A stretch of 64,000 bases of DNA from Membranipora membranacea (Eukaryota > Bryozoa > Gymnolaemata > Cheilostomatida > Membraniporidae), in contig OU612074.1 of NCBI GenBank assembly GCA_914767715.1, forward strand, positions 3,363,501 through 3,427,500, read 5' to 3'. Each line of letters begins with the position of its first letter. The stretch's first letter is position 1. Shown here one piece after another: positions 44,801-57,300 of this stretch. The notes under the pieces were generated by a model that did not search any database, was not told where the DNA came from, and was given only the letters and a program-made list of their open reading frames with translations. The position numbers and the translations under genes were made by a program.

Positions 44801-46901
44801 CCAGATGTGTCTTGGCCTCATCAAAACCCCCCACCACCATCTGATACTCAACAAGTACCAGTAGATAAAATAAGAGGTGAGACAAAGAGGCTATCATAAC
44901 CCCTGCTCTTGTATTTTATCGTAACATAAAGTGACACACCTTCCTTATAATCGTATATAAGTAGCCCATCCTCATGAAGTGATATAATTTTGAACTGATA
45001 CTGTGTAAATCCCAAAGACCCGCCAATTCTTATTTCCTTTTTTGTCACACTTTTCATGACACCTCTGCTGTTAGTCATGTTTAGCAAACAATGTAAGCAT
45101 TCATTTTTATCAACATCATGATATCAGATGCAAAAATAAACTAAACTATTTTATTTCTTCAGTGAGTAACAGAGGTGTCGGAATAAATAGCATTCCAAGA
45201 GATCATTTTTTGGATTCAGGATTCAACACTGCTAGTCACAACTCTTCCCGTGACCTGCCGAGAAAAAAGGTCAGTGTTAGTTCTCAGCTAGGCCTCCTGT
45301 ACTCTATTATACCAGCATGAGAAGCGAGAGTGATAAAGCATTACTATGGGTGTTACTAATTTCTTTCGATCACACTCATGTGGTTGATCTCTTCATATTA
45401 GCGTTTAGATAAACAATTCTGTCATTCTGTGATAGAATAAATCATATGGAAACAAAATCATAGATGACCAGCAGGGGGGGGGGGGCTGAGTAAGTTTGTG
45501 ATTAATGAAGAGAGTTGGCTGGCCATCTTTTGCGATGAGATAATTTCAGGCTTTATTATTGTGAATATTTTATGTGTATTAATGCAGGTTAGCAAATCAA
45601 CTAGTGGAGCGCAGACAGAGGAGCACCCGGCGATGATACCTAGTCACTTTACTACTCCTGATGTTCTGATGTTAGATAGCTACACTCAAACTAATGAGGA
45701 TGATAGACTAAGCACCAAACCTATTCTTTGCAGAAGGAAGAATATGACTGATGCACAGACTGACCCCCTTCCTGTAGGTAGAGAAGTAGTGAATCAAAGG
45801 CCTAGTAGGCCGAAACCTATGACAAAGCGGGTCTCCTTTAATGACAAAACTGAAGAGATGAGGCCTCGTAAGTCATTTGATCTTAATACAAAGCCTGACA
45901 TTGTGGAAGAGACAGCAAGCATCAGCTTTGAGCTTAATAGAAACTGTAGGCATGGTAACGAGCGATCGCAATGTACGCAATGTAACGCTAGTGTTGTCCA
46001 CAAGAAATACAGATCACCACGTATAGAAGGTAATGTAGAAACACCAGTTCCAGCTGAAAAACCACTCAAACAGACATATCATGATGAGGGAAAGTCACCG
46101 AGGATAACTGTGACACAAGCAGTACCAAAAGATGAATCACATGACTCGGGACAAGAATCTGACACACCCCAACAATCGAGTCCAAGGATAAGTGACGCTA
46201 AACTGGCTAAGATTAAACATCTAGCTAGAGCTAAGTTGAAGCAGATAAAAGAGCCAGAGGAGATAAATATGAGAAAATCCCTGGACCACCATACATTACA
46301 GAGACAAAAGGAGGATCTGCATGAGCGATCAATAACTGGTAACCAGTGGCGCAGAAACAAACCAAGGAGGTATGATGGTGTAGAGTCATGGACTTTGAGT
46401 GATCTACCCACATTGGCAGATCAGCCGCCTCGGAAATTTTTGTCTACTCCATCTGAGTCTGCAGACGATCATTATTTTAGCGATGGGTCTTACTTCAATA
46501 AAACAGCTCAACAAGTTACAAAGCACAGGGAAGATAAACGCTTGGCCGATGTGACTAGAGCCAAAAACTTTATCAAACATTGTATAGACAAACCAATAGA
46601 TGAGCAGAGCGGAGCTAGCGGGTACAAACACTCTAAACGTCATGCTAACAGGAGAGATAGCGGTGTATCTAGTCTTCCTGTTATTAAGAGCAATCGTAGA
46701 TGTGAGAGTCAACCTCATAAAAAACGGGTCAGAGGTATCGCAGATGACGTAGAGTCGCGTAATTGTGTGTCAGAGGTGCCATCGGGGAAGATGCAATCGT
46801 TTAATGTCAATTATAAAGCATACATCAATGCGCTAGAGAGGATTGTCGACTCGAATCTCAGCACTCTAGCTCAGGCAGAAAGATATTATCAAAAGAAATA
46901 A
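38852..46901 (+). CDS. Uncharacterised disordered Ser/Lys-rich protein
   Basis: Seven exons are proposed: 38852-39265, 39700-39877, 40204-40401, 42884-43037, 44794-44876, 45163-45269 and 45588-46901, giving 815 residues. A 5' exon acceptor at 38759-38760 is followed by an in-frame TGA before the ATG, which supports the start. The N-terminus is a run of 22 Ser (residues 6-27) followed by DEKEKKKK and more Lys-rich tracts. A helical segment (LKKKFEDLVNIGAKLKEE) lies in exon 4. The last exon encodes an acidic/basic disordered region with CRHGNERSQCTQC, a possible small zinc knuckle, and a helical C-terminus (YINALERIVDSNLSTLAQAE). The end of exon 1 (donor GTTAGT) is the weakest junction; reading on instead reaches a stop at 39316. 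No family was recognised. An SR-like, centrosomal or chromatin protein is possible but unproven. Confidence 0.72.
40448..40650 (+). mobile_element. tRNA-derived SINE, copy of the 18.2-kb family
   Basis: GAGAGTGGCCGTGGTGCAAT marks a decayed A box; TGTTCCATCAGGATCCAGTC and CCGTACTGATACCGA match the copy at 18222-18425. It lies 46 bp past exon 3 of the Ser/Lys-rich gene. Confidence 0.8.
41200..41265 (+). repeat. Dispersed repeat shared with 61.7 kb
   Basis: The core GCAGCATTTTTAGGCCACT with TTGAGCATTC nearby recurs at 61695-61760. It may be one end of a larger mobile element. Confidence 0.6.
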
Positions 46902-46902
46902 A
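46897..46902 (+). promoter_or_regulatory. Poly(A) signal overlapping the stop codon
   Basis: AATAAA at this position contains the TAA stop (46899-46901) of the Ser/Lys-rich gene. A second AATAAA at 47220-47225 would give a more usual 3' UTR. Confidence 0.4.
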
Positions 46903-48336
46903 TACACTCTACACAGATATCTCAAACTATCTTTCCTAGGAGCTCAGTGTGCATAGAAGAAAATACCTGTCCGGTTTGCTATCGCCTTTTGTAATTTTCG
47001 ATGGTGCGATAAAATGTATCATATTTCATACAAATTTACTGCAATTCATTAAGCATCAATTATCGTATCGTGAAATTAACATATTTTGAAATCAATTACC
47101 TAACTTGATTTAGTGCTTTTTTCGATTGAAAGAGTTGTCTTTCTGTGCGGGCATGGCTGGTCAATCTAACACAATAAGAATGATATAATACTATAAATGG
47201 GTCTTCAGTTTTTTCCTTAAATAAATTACTTTATTTTCAATGGATATGCCTTTTGTTTTGCTGCTCAAATGTGGAAATATGCAATAAATTAAATTGATTT
47301 ATGTTTGGTGACCTTTTGAAAATATTATGCAGTTACAACTGACTGTAAGTCAATTAATAAAATTTGTGTATTGAAAAAAGTGAATGATGGAACCCCAATA
47401 GAATACGATTTTTTTGATAGCGAGTAGGAAGGCTAGACAGGCTGTCGGGGTGGGTGGGTGAGGGGACAACCACCCACCCCTGACAGCCATTACAAAATAA
47501 AGTACAGTTGTGAAATACCCTTTACCAGTCGTTCCTACATATCGTAGCAGCGGGTGGATTGTGTATACCCACAAATAAGTGTAGCAAAAGTAGAGAGCTG
47601 AGCCTAGCATACACGCGCCCCAGCATGCAATCACATGAATCCAACATGCATTCAGACAAGCACACTTTGCCTGCCATTGTGCTCCTTTGTTCACCAAACA
47701 AAAGGCCTTTTGTTACACAACTCTCATAGGTGCATTGGGGCATGTCTCCCTGACATCGGCCCCCAGGGCCTATCCAACATACTACAGCATAGGTGTACTT
47801 TATTTTGTAATGCTGCCCAGGCTAGCAAGTAGGGTCAGGGCACAGACTTGAATTCAAACAGAGAGACATGCTACATACCACTGCTGAGGTAATTTGAATG
47901 ATATAAATGTGAGGAACAAATCATGGCAAATAAAAAGTGTGCAACACACCGTCAATACTGAAACAACCTGTGAAAACAAGGGTGAAAATGAGCACAATAC
48001 AGTTAATAAAAGATGTCTTTCCCTTGCTCATATTTTTGGGAGTTGTACCACCACGACAGCAATTCACGTGTGAGTTTAAATATATGGCACTGAACAGTGA
48101 CCAGCACACAAACACTAGTATACTACATTATGGTCGAATTTGTCATTCTGCGCATGCTCAGCTCTGGGCATGCCCAGTCAGATCACGAGAGCCAGTATGC
48201 GAATTTGTGAATATTATGCATCTGTAATCATACTTCATTCAAAACTTGGAAGAGAGAAAATAGCATTAAAAAGTGTGTTCACAATATTTTTAACTGATTA
48301 CTGAGTCATTTATCTTAGAATCATACAACATTTGCA
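46903..48336. other. Intergenic, no gene seen
   Basis: This includes a second AATAAA at 47220-47225 and a C/G-rich hairpin at 47440-47488. Short open frames on both strands have no recognisable content. Confidence 0.45.
47440..47488. repeat. GC-rich hairpin
   Basis: GGCTGTCGGGGTGGGTGGGT and CCACCCACCCCTGACAGCC pair around a short loop. The G-strand has several GGG runs and might alternatively form a quadruplex. Confidence 0.8.
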
Positions 48337-51300
48337 ATGGCCAGCTCAGTACTTGGCAAATTAGCAACCTCTAGTGTGTGCATAAGTTCAATATTTAAAT
48401 CACAAACACACAGGATATTATGTAAGTATATCAAAATAAAAATGCTTTCATTTATTTTATTATTTTAATTAATTCATATCATAATAATAGTACGGCTTAG
48501 CTCAATCTGTCCTGTCTCATCTCTAGACCCTAAGTCTAAGTGTCTTGAGAAGCTTTGTGCCCAACAAACAAATAAAGGCTAGACCTGCCTTGTGACTAAA
48601 CTCAATCTTGTCTGTTATGATTGATCACTGTTGTTTGTAATGTTCAATCATTTTTTTCCTTGCAATCCACAGGCCTTCTGTAGTTGGTACAAGTCCAGTG
48701 GTAGAGTGCCCCAGTGGTCAAAGCCTTTTCTCTCTCCAAGGTAATGAGATATTTCGCTAAAATCAAAATTCAAACTGCTCTCATATTCCCTCAGTCACAG
48801 TGGCATATTTTCACAAACAAATGATTGATTCTTCTGATAGAATGAAACCTAGTCTTCAAATGTGGATGGATGTAAACACTCAACTAACCCTGTTTATAGG
48901 ATCAATTTGACAATATTTTTCTGCAGCGCTCATGTCACCACTCAAATGCAAACTTTTTTATGAACACTTTTTTGAAGCAGATGATTGGGCAAGATTGACC
49001 AATGACCTCTAGTGATATCATTGTACTCAGGTCACTAAGTACTTTTGTTTTACTAAATAGCATGAGTACAATGATATCACTAGAGGTCATTGATCGCTCT
49101 TGCCCAATCATCTGCTTTTATAAAAGTGTTCATAAAAAGGAGGCCCAACAGTCAAACATTGAGATGGGGATGGCCAGTGAGCCAGATTTTTGGGTATACC
49201 TGTGCCCAGTCACTAGTGTTCAACAAATCGTTGGTCTCACACTGCTCAGCTCAGCTTGCCCAGTCACTGGTGCCTCAAAGGTGCGTCAATGCAGCAGTGA
49301 GTAACACTGACTATCACTGTGTGTCAGGGGGGGTGTCTTTCAATTAAAAACAGCCAAAACCGTAATCAGATTGATATTAGGGGTCTCACTCAGTAATGGC
49401 TCACTCATTGGTAGAACTATATACATTCTGAGTCAGCGATTTGGGAGCGATTTTGTCCAAGTGAGTGATAATTTCGAGCGATGTGATAGGGATAACTTGT
49501 TTTAGTAAAGCATCGCTCGTTCTTATTGAAAGACCCCCTAGAATGACGCCCGTGTTTAGTCAGTGTACCAGTGATCAGAGAGTTGGGGTAATTAATAGAT
49601 AGGTGTGACACTGACTATACTATATATACTTTGATAGTGCATCTAGTGTGTATATTTGTCATTATTCAGGGTTCTTCATTTACACAATGTAAAATTACCA
49701 GTACAGGACTATAGATTAGCTGAAGGATTATTCAGCTATATTAGATGACCCTTCAGCTAATCTATATCTGCCAAGCTGTTGCCAGGGAGAAGTCTTTCAA
49801 TTAAAAATTGTCTTATTCTTGTTCTTTGCGGAAAAGAGAAGGACGTCCTTCAAGAGGTTTCCTACCAAACGGTTTCAGCCACTAGTCGATTTGTAAAAAA
49901 ACTTGCCAAATGAAGAAGATTCAGCTCAAAATGCTTCTCTCATTCCAATAACAAGACGACCACTAAAATTTTCAAAAATAAGACTATAATGGGAATTCCC
50001 TGTTGAGAAAAGCCATCATATATTGGGAACGCATTGTTAGGCTGCACTAATTTGTTGGGTTGCAGCGCAACTAAAATGGTATGCAACAATCCAACACATG
50101 TGCTAGAGCAAGATAATTGTTCCTAATTATTCTACTGCCACAAAAGCAACTCACCATTCCTTCTGTATGTCAGACCATCTGTTAATTGATAATATAGTAT
50201 AGTATGGCTATTTTCTATATTATCATATTACCTCTCTGCCTTCATGTTGATGGGCAAACATCAGCGTCAATTTGGTGCAGTGGTAGGATGCCTGGATTTT
50301 GCTCGCCAGCCCTCGGGTTCGATTCCTGGTGGGAGATGAGTTTGAAACAAAAACTCTGGCAGACTACAGTCCCTTCAGATCAGGGCTATACATATAATGT
50401 GTGCCTAGAGCGCGCACGTTAAAGGCACACACTCTGCCTTTTATAGGAAGACTCGAACAACCTAACCACGAAACCACCAAACTTTGAATCAGATGATCTG
50501 GAGCTGCGAGTTGATACCGTTTGCGAGCTAATACTGATTGTGGAGCTTCGCAGTACACATCGTAAATTTATATGAAAATTGCCTTTGATATTTCTTCCAG
50601 GTAGCCGCACACTTATGGATGACCACTTCCTTAAACTATCAAATTACAAAGAACGAGTGTCAAATCAACAAAAAAGGTAACCACTTGTATTTACCACGTG
50701 TAATATATTATGTTATATTAAGATTGATAAGGGAAACAATCACTGTTTTTCCATGTGAATTTCACGGTCAGAATCTTGAGTTGTCACCTCTTGGTTTGTA
50801 CAGCAATTGTGTACATTCCGGTGTGGCAACTTCAAATGAGACCATCACAAAGGGATTTGTACTCTGGCCTACGGCTTTAGCTTAATTGGTCGTCCAGTAT
50901 TTGAGTACTGCAAACTCAGTCTTCACACTGAGGGCGACCTAATTGGTGTTTGATGGTTCAGACAACCAATCAGCTCGCCCAAGATTGCCCTATCGAAATC
51001 TGTGAATGAAGTACCATATTGTAAGATAACACCCTCAGACCTCCAGCTAGGTTTTAGTGATGATGTACTTTAGATAATATGAGCCTTGCTAAGTGAGCCA
51101 TTACAACATTCAGCATTCTTGTCATGAGGGAAAATTAAATCAGGCAGTCCCAGTCAGTCCTCACAATATGGCCTACATGATGATAACGCGGCAAACAGCA
51201 TTTCAAAAATTTCTTCAATCCATATATTTCCAAACTGTCAGAATGTAACCCTGCTCACATGGGATTGAGATGCACATAATCTCTCCGTACATCCTTACCC

Positions 51301-54300
51301 CTGGACGGAGCACATCAGAACTTAGACCGGGTCAGATATGGCACCACTGTTCAGGTTGTGACGCTGATCAGTTTAATTATGATTATTATTATTTATAATC
51401 TGGCCACTTGTACAGGTGATTTGGTCTATCATCACATGAGCTGCTGTAGTCCGACCCACGTACCCCTCAAGTTTTTGAGATTGATGAGATGATGCGGTAT
51501 ATTGTAGGATAAGGGTTTTCTGTTCTTTATATAGGTTTGGAAAGGGAGCTGAGGAGTTTAAGACGCAATTCATAAAGAGGTTAGGAGACCCGAGCTCAAT
51601 GCTGTTACAAGCTGATTATGAGGCATTCGTAGATCTTGCTGACGCAGACGATACCCAACATTTCCCTGCTGTATTAAAAAGTAGGTTGAAAATAGATTTG
51701 GGTCGATGCATGTTCCGGAATGCAACTTGCCCTAAACTAAAAAGCGTACAAGAATATCGGTTGTCATAAACAGCGTAAGAAACTGAAAACAGAAATTGTT
51801 TTTCAACTGTATCTTGTCACCTTTTAAACATGACATACAGCTGGAATTATGAGATGAGCACAGCCTGGTCCAGCACTTGGCGGATTCAACAGCTTAAACT
51901 GTGTCACTTCTGTCATTCATCTTTAAACCAGCAGCACTATCTGTATACCGACCCTGCTATTTGTATACAAGCAGCGCTATCCATATACAAGCAGCGCTAT
52001 CCGTATACAGACAGTGCTATCCGTATACAGACAGCACTATCCGTATACAGACAGCGCTATCAGTGTACACACAGCACTATTCGTAAATACACAGCGCTAT
52101 CCGTATACAGGCAGCACTATCCGTAGACAGACAGCACTATCCGTATACAGACAGCGCTATCAGTGTACACACAGCGCTATCCATATACAGGCAGCACTAT
52201 CTGTATACAGACCCTGCTATTTGTATACAAGCAGCGCTCTCCGTATACACACAGCGCTATCTGTATACAGACAGTGCCATCCGTATACACACAGCGCTAT
52301 CAGTGTACACACAGCGCTATCTGTATACAGACAGTGCTATCAGTATACAGACAGTACCATCAGTATACAGACAGCGCTATCAGTGTACACAAAGCACTAT
52401 CAGTATACACACAGCGCTATCCGTATACAGGCAGCATTATCCGTATACAGACCCTGCTATTTGTATACAAGCAGCGCTATCCGTATACAAGCAGCGCTAT
52501 CCGTATACAAGCAGCACTATCCGTATACAGACAGCGCTGTCAGTGTACACACATCGCTATCCGCATACACACAGCGCTTTCTGTATACAGGCAGCACTAT
52601 CTGTATACAGACAGCGCTATCCGTATACAGGTAGCACTATCCGTATACAGACAGCACTATCCGTAAACAGACAGCGCTATCAGTGTACACACAGCACTAT
52701 CCATTTACAGGCAGATCTATCCTCATACAGACAGCACTATCCGTATACAGACAGCGCAAACCGTATACAGGCAGCACTATCCATATACAGACAGCGATAT
52801 CCGTATACACACAGCGCTATCCGTATACAGACAGCACTATCGGTATACAGACAGCGCTATCTGTATACAGACAGTGCTATCCGTATACACACAGCGCTAT
52901 CAGTGTACACACAGCGCTATCTCTATACAGACAGTGCTATCCGTATACAGACAGCACTATTTGTATACAGACAGCGCTATCAGTGTACACACAGCGCTTT
53001 CCGTATACAGGCAGCGCTATCCGTATACAAGCAGCACTATCCGTATACAGACAGCGCTATCAGTGTACACACAGCGCTATCCGTATACAGGCAACACTAT
53101 CTGTATACAGACAGCACTATCCGTATACAGACAGCGCTATCAGTGTACACACAGCGCTATCCGTATACAGGCAACACTATCTGTATACAGACAGCACTAT
53201 CCATATACAAGCAGCGCTATCCGTATACACACAGCGCTTTCCGTATACAGGCAGCGCTATCCGTATACAGGCAGCACTATCCGTATACAGACAGCGCTAT
53301 CAGTGTACACACAGGGCTATCTGTATACAGACAGTGCTATCAGTATGCAGGCAGCACTATCCGTATACGGACAGCGCTATCAGTGTACACACAGCGCTAT
53401 CCGTATACAGGCAACACTATCTGTATACAGACAGCACTATCCGTATACAGACAGCGCTATCTGTATACAGACAGTGCTATCTGTATACAGACAGCGCTAT
53501 CCGTATACACACAGCGATATCTGTATACAGACAGTGCTATCCGTATACACACAGCGCTATCAGTGTACACACAGCGCTATCCGTATACAGGTAGCACTAT
53601 CCGTATACAGACAGCACTATCCGTAAACAGGCAGCACTATCCGCATACAGACAGCACTATCCGTATACAGACAGCGCTATTAGTGTACACACAGCACTAT
53701 CCATATACAGACAGCGCTATCCGTATACAGAAAGCGCTATCCGTATACAAGCAGCGCTATCTGTATACAGACATCGCTATCAGTGTACACACAGCGCTAT
53801 CCGTATACACACAGCGCTATCCGTATACAGGCAGCACTATCTCTATACAGACAGCGCTATCCGTATACAGGTAGCACTATCCGTATACAGACAACACTAT
53901 CCGTATACAGACAGCGCTATCAGTGTACACACAGCACTATCCATTTACAGGCAGCACTATCCGTATACATACAGCACTATCCGTATACGGACAGCTCTAT
54001 CAGTGTACACACAGCGCTATCCGTATACAGGCAACACTATCTGTATACAGACAGCGATATCCGTATACAGACAGCAATATCCATATACACACAGCGCTAT
54101 CCGTATACAGACAGCACTATCGGTATACAGACAGCGCTATCTGTATACAGACAGCGCTATCAGTGTACAGACAGTGCTATTTGTACACAGATAGCGCTAT
54201 CTTTATACATATAGCGCTGTCCGTATACAGACCCCGCATATCTATTCTCTCTCTCCTTGGTAGATTTATGATTGAACAGAAGAAGATATCAGATATTTGG

Positions 54301-57300
54301 TTAGAAGATGCCATTTTCGCCATGGATCCCCTCATGATCAGAAAATGTCACCTTGTAAACTCACCTGATGCAGCTATAGCTGTCCTCAAACAAGCTGTAA
54401 GTTATCTGCTCTCCTCATGTCAGCATAATATACGATGTAGTAAATCAAAGGAATACAATAACCGTAGCGACATTGCTACAAACTGGCCCTATTGACATTT
54501 TGCCCATGAAAGCTAACTTTTCCCCAGTACAGGTGGGGTGACTTTTCAGCTTGACAACTCAAGCACATTTGAATTAGTCCAGTCACTACGGTGCAAAGGT
54601 AAGCAACCTGAATTGATTGGTGCACATGCGTATTATCTATTGTGATTTCCAACAACCGCGTGGCTATGTGTGTGAATGCATAAACGTATCCAGAAAGACA
54701 CCCAGAATACTTCAAAGCTCAATACTGTTTATTTCTCATGATATATCTATTTTCAGTTCAATCCATATGCCAAAATGACTGGGCTCGACTACAAGCTAAG
54801 AAAATATATGCTTATTATTCCGATGATTTGTAGCGTGATTTCGTTGATGTTGCACATATTCATGTTTATGATTGCAGACTAAGGCCAATGATAGAGCTGT
54901 ACATTACAGTTCACTGTTGCTCACAATGGATTTACTCTTTGATAATGAGATGTATCAGCAAGCTTTGGAGATAGCAGAGGCTAATATAGAGAAATGTGTG
55001 GGAAATAATGCCATCCTTAGACTATCGATACTATCAGCATATCGCCTTGTAAGTAACACATCTATTAAAAGACCTTCCAACTATTGTTCATACTGAGGAG
55101 CCTTTCTACTCACTTACTCGCCTTACGAATAACCTACTGACAGGCTCATCAACCTAGATAGTTGCTAGTTGTAAGCTTGAATTTTATTTTTTTGGAGTTG
55201 CTTTCTCCTTGAAAGTAAGCACAATGAGTGGGCAACTCTTATGTCATCAGCAGAAATGATACAGTTCTTTACAGTGTACTTAGTTAGGTCAAGGAGTGAC
55301 TCTCTAGTGAGCCAGCATTACCACGGCTCAACGGGGCAACTCCAAATGCAACTGAATTGAATAACACTTGATCTTCCGATAATTTTAGTCATTAACAGTA
55401 GTCTTCATATCCTCACTCACAGAATTCATGTTTGGTACTTTGCCTGTTACTTAGCTGCTCTTTATTTCCATTTTTCGACAGCTATAAATTGAGCATGTGT
55501 CTATCTGCAGGCTTCCATACAGGGATTGAAATTTTGTGCGAAAACACTCGATATGATGAGGAAGAGAAAAGAACCGCGACAGCTTGGACTGACGAAATCT
55601 CTCGAGTTGCTCATCGTACTATACTGTGTAGATCAGGTATGTAGTCGACTATAGCTCACAATCTCTGCGGGGGAGAAGTGGGAGTAGGACTTTGGTCTTT
55701 ACAACCTTGGGGGGGGGGGCTTCTACAAGCCTGGGAGGTTTTTCAATTTGAAACTGTCATAAGGGTTACTCTTTTTCTGAGCTGAGTTAAACCGGTCAGA
55801 TGTCCCAATTCGCTGACTGTTTGACTTAGAGGATTTGGGTCACAAGGTCTTGCTCATAGAAATTAACAGACCCTTCAGGTAGCCATACAGACATTTATCA
55901 ATGAACATCTTCCTGTTACATATATGACAGGCTGGGTGACAGAAGGGGACATGAGAGATAAGCTATCAGTATGTTGACACCATGATATAATTAAATTAGA
56001 GCTATCACACCCAGATCACGCCACATTTAACCATATTATAATGCCAGATATTCTCAGAGATTATAAATTAATATTTGCTCTGTTATGTTATGTACTAATA
56101 TGTATGTTAGAATGCCATGTTATGATGACATGTTCTCTCTGTTACAGGGACAGATAAATGCTGCCCTCGCCATGTTTAATCAGATGAGTTCGAAAAACCA
56201 AATTCTGACAGGTAATCTTAAGGTGAGTAATAAATAATAATATATATATATATATATAGCATGTATATTACATCATGATATCTATTATACACCTCCGGTT
56301 AGTAGTAAACACATTATGAATGTGCACTACCATACTATTATACCTAGTTTTGTGCGCAAGATTTTAAAATAAACTGTTGCATTAATAATTTCAAAATTTG
56401 TTACCTTTTGCTGAGGGGCAAAAGACATGTAACTACAAATCTTTCAATGCTGTAATTGTGGACATGTTTGTGCTATTTTTAAACCAACTTATTGATGAAA
56501 AAAAGATGAAACTTTGATACGATGGCAAGGTGCATTGTGATATAATATATCACAATGCATTATATATTATAGTAATCAGCTCACATGTTACTCTTCGTCC
56601 AAAATAACAGCATTAGATCTTGTGTTTGGTGCCTGTAAGAGTTACCTGCCCATTTTGCAAGGAGGAGATAACTGAGGGTTTTATTCACGACCGGAGTTTA
56701 ATCGCATTACTAAACACAAATTGTTTTGACTACATGCTGCTGTTTGAATCCAGTAAAAGTATTATGGCTCTGTGTAAAAATCATACTGAAATTGCAAGGT
56801 TACTTACTGTCCTTGGACTTTTCGATATTCACACTGTAATATTGTAAGTTGTATTGATTTTTTTCTCCGATTTGTGATGTAGATGTACGTTCTGCTGAAG
56901 GCAGGCAGACCCACAGCAGCATGTAGGATACTCCAGGCTATCATAAGTAGGCTCAAAGCTAAAATTGAACAAGGAGAGTACGACTCAGTTAAAGATTTCG
57001 CAATATTCGATGATGTGGTGAGTATATTGTTGTTAGAGCAGTTATGTTCTCTCGTTATCTAGAGGCAAGCAAAAACGAACCCATGAGCCAAGACAGTATG
57101 ATGCCATTTTTTTTCCATTTCCATAAGACAATATGATAGTTCTCTTGAAAGTAATCATGGTTCCCAAGCCTCTCCATAATGACAACTTAACCAGACAGAT
57201 CTAACCTGTATGCCCGTTGTCGTTGTAGCTGACGATGCTGCATGACACAGCTGCAGATGAGGATAAGAAGTTCCTGGGTTTTGTGCACGCTCTCCAGAGG

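Noticed and set aside
45794-46718. Minus-strand frames over the last exon of the Ser/Lys-rich gene
   Set aside because: Antisense shadows of a long coding exon.
50262-50340. Possible tRNA gene
   Set aside because: tRNA-like promoter boxes only; no complete cloverleaf is evident and SINE-like sequence follows.
52303-53874. 523-codon open frame and overlapping frames of 206, 303 and 250 codons
   Set aside because: They are translations of the 20-bp repeat in all three frames and lie between PTCD2 splice sites; no non-repeat coding content.
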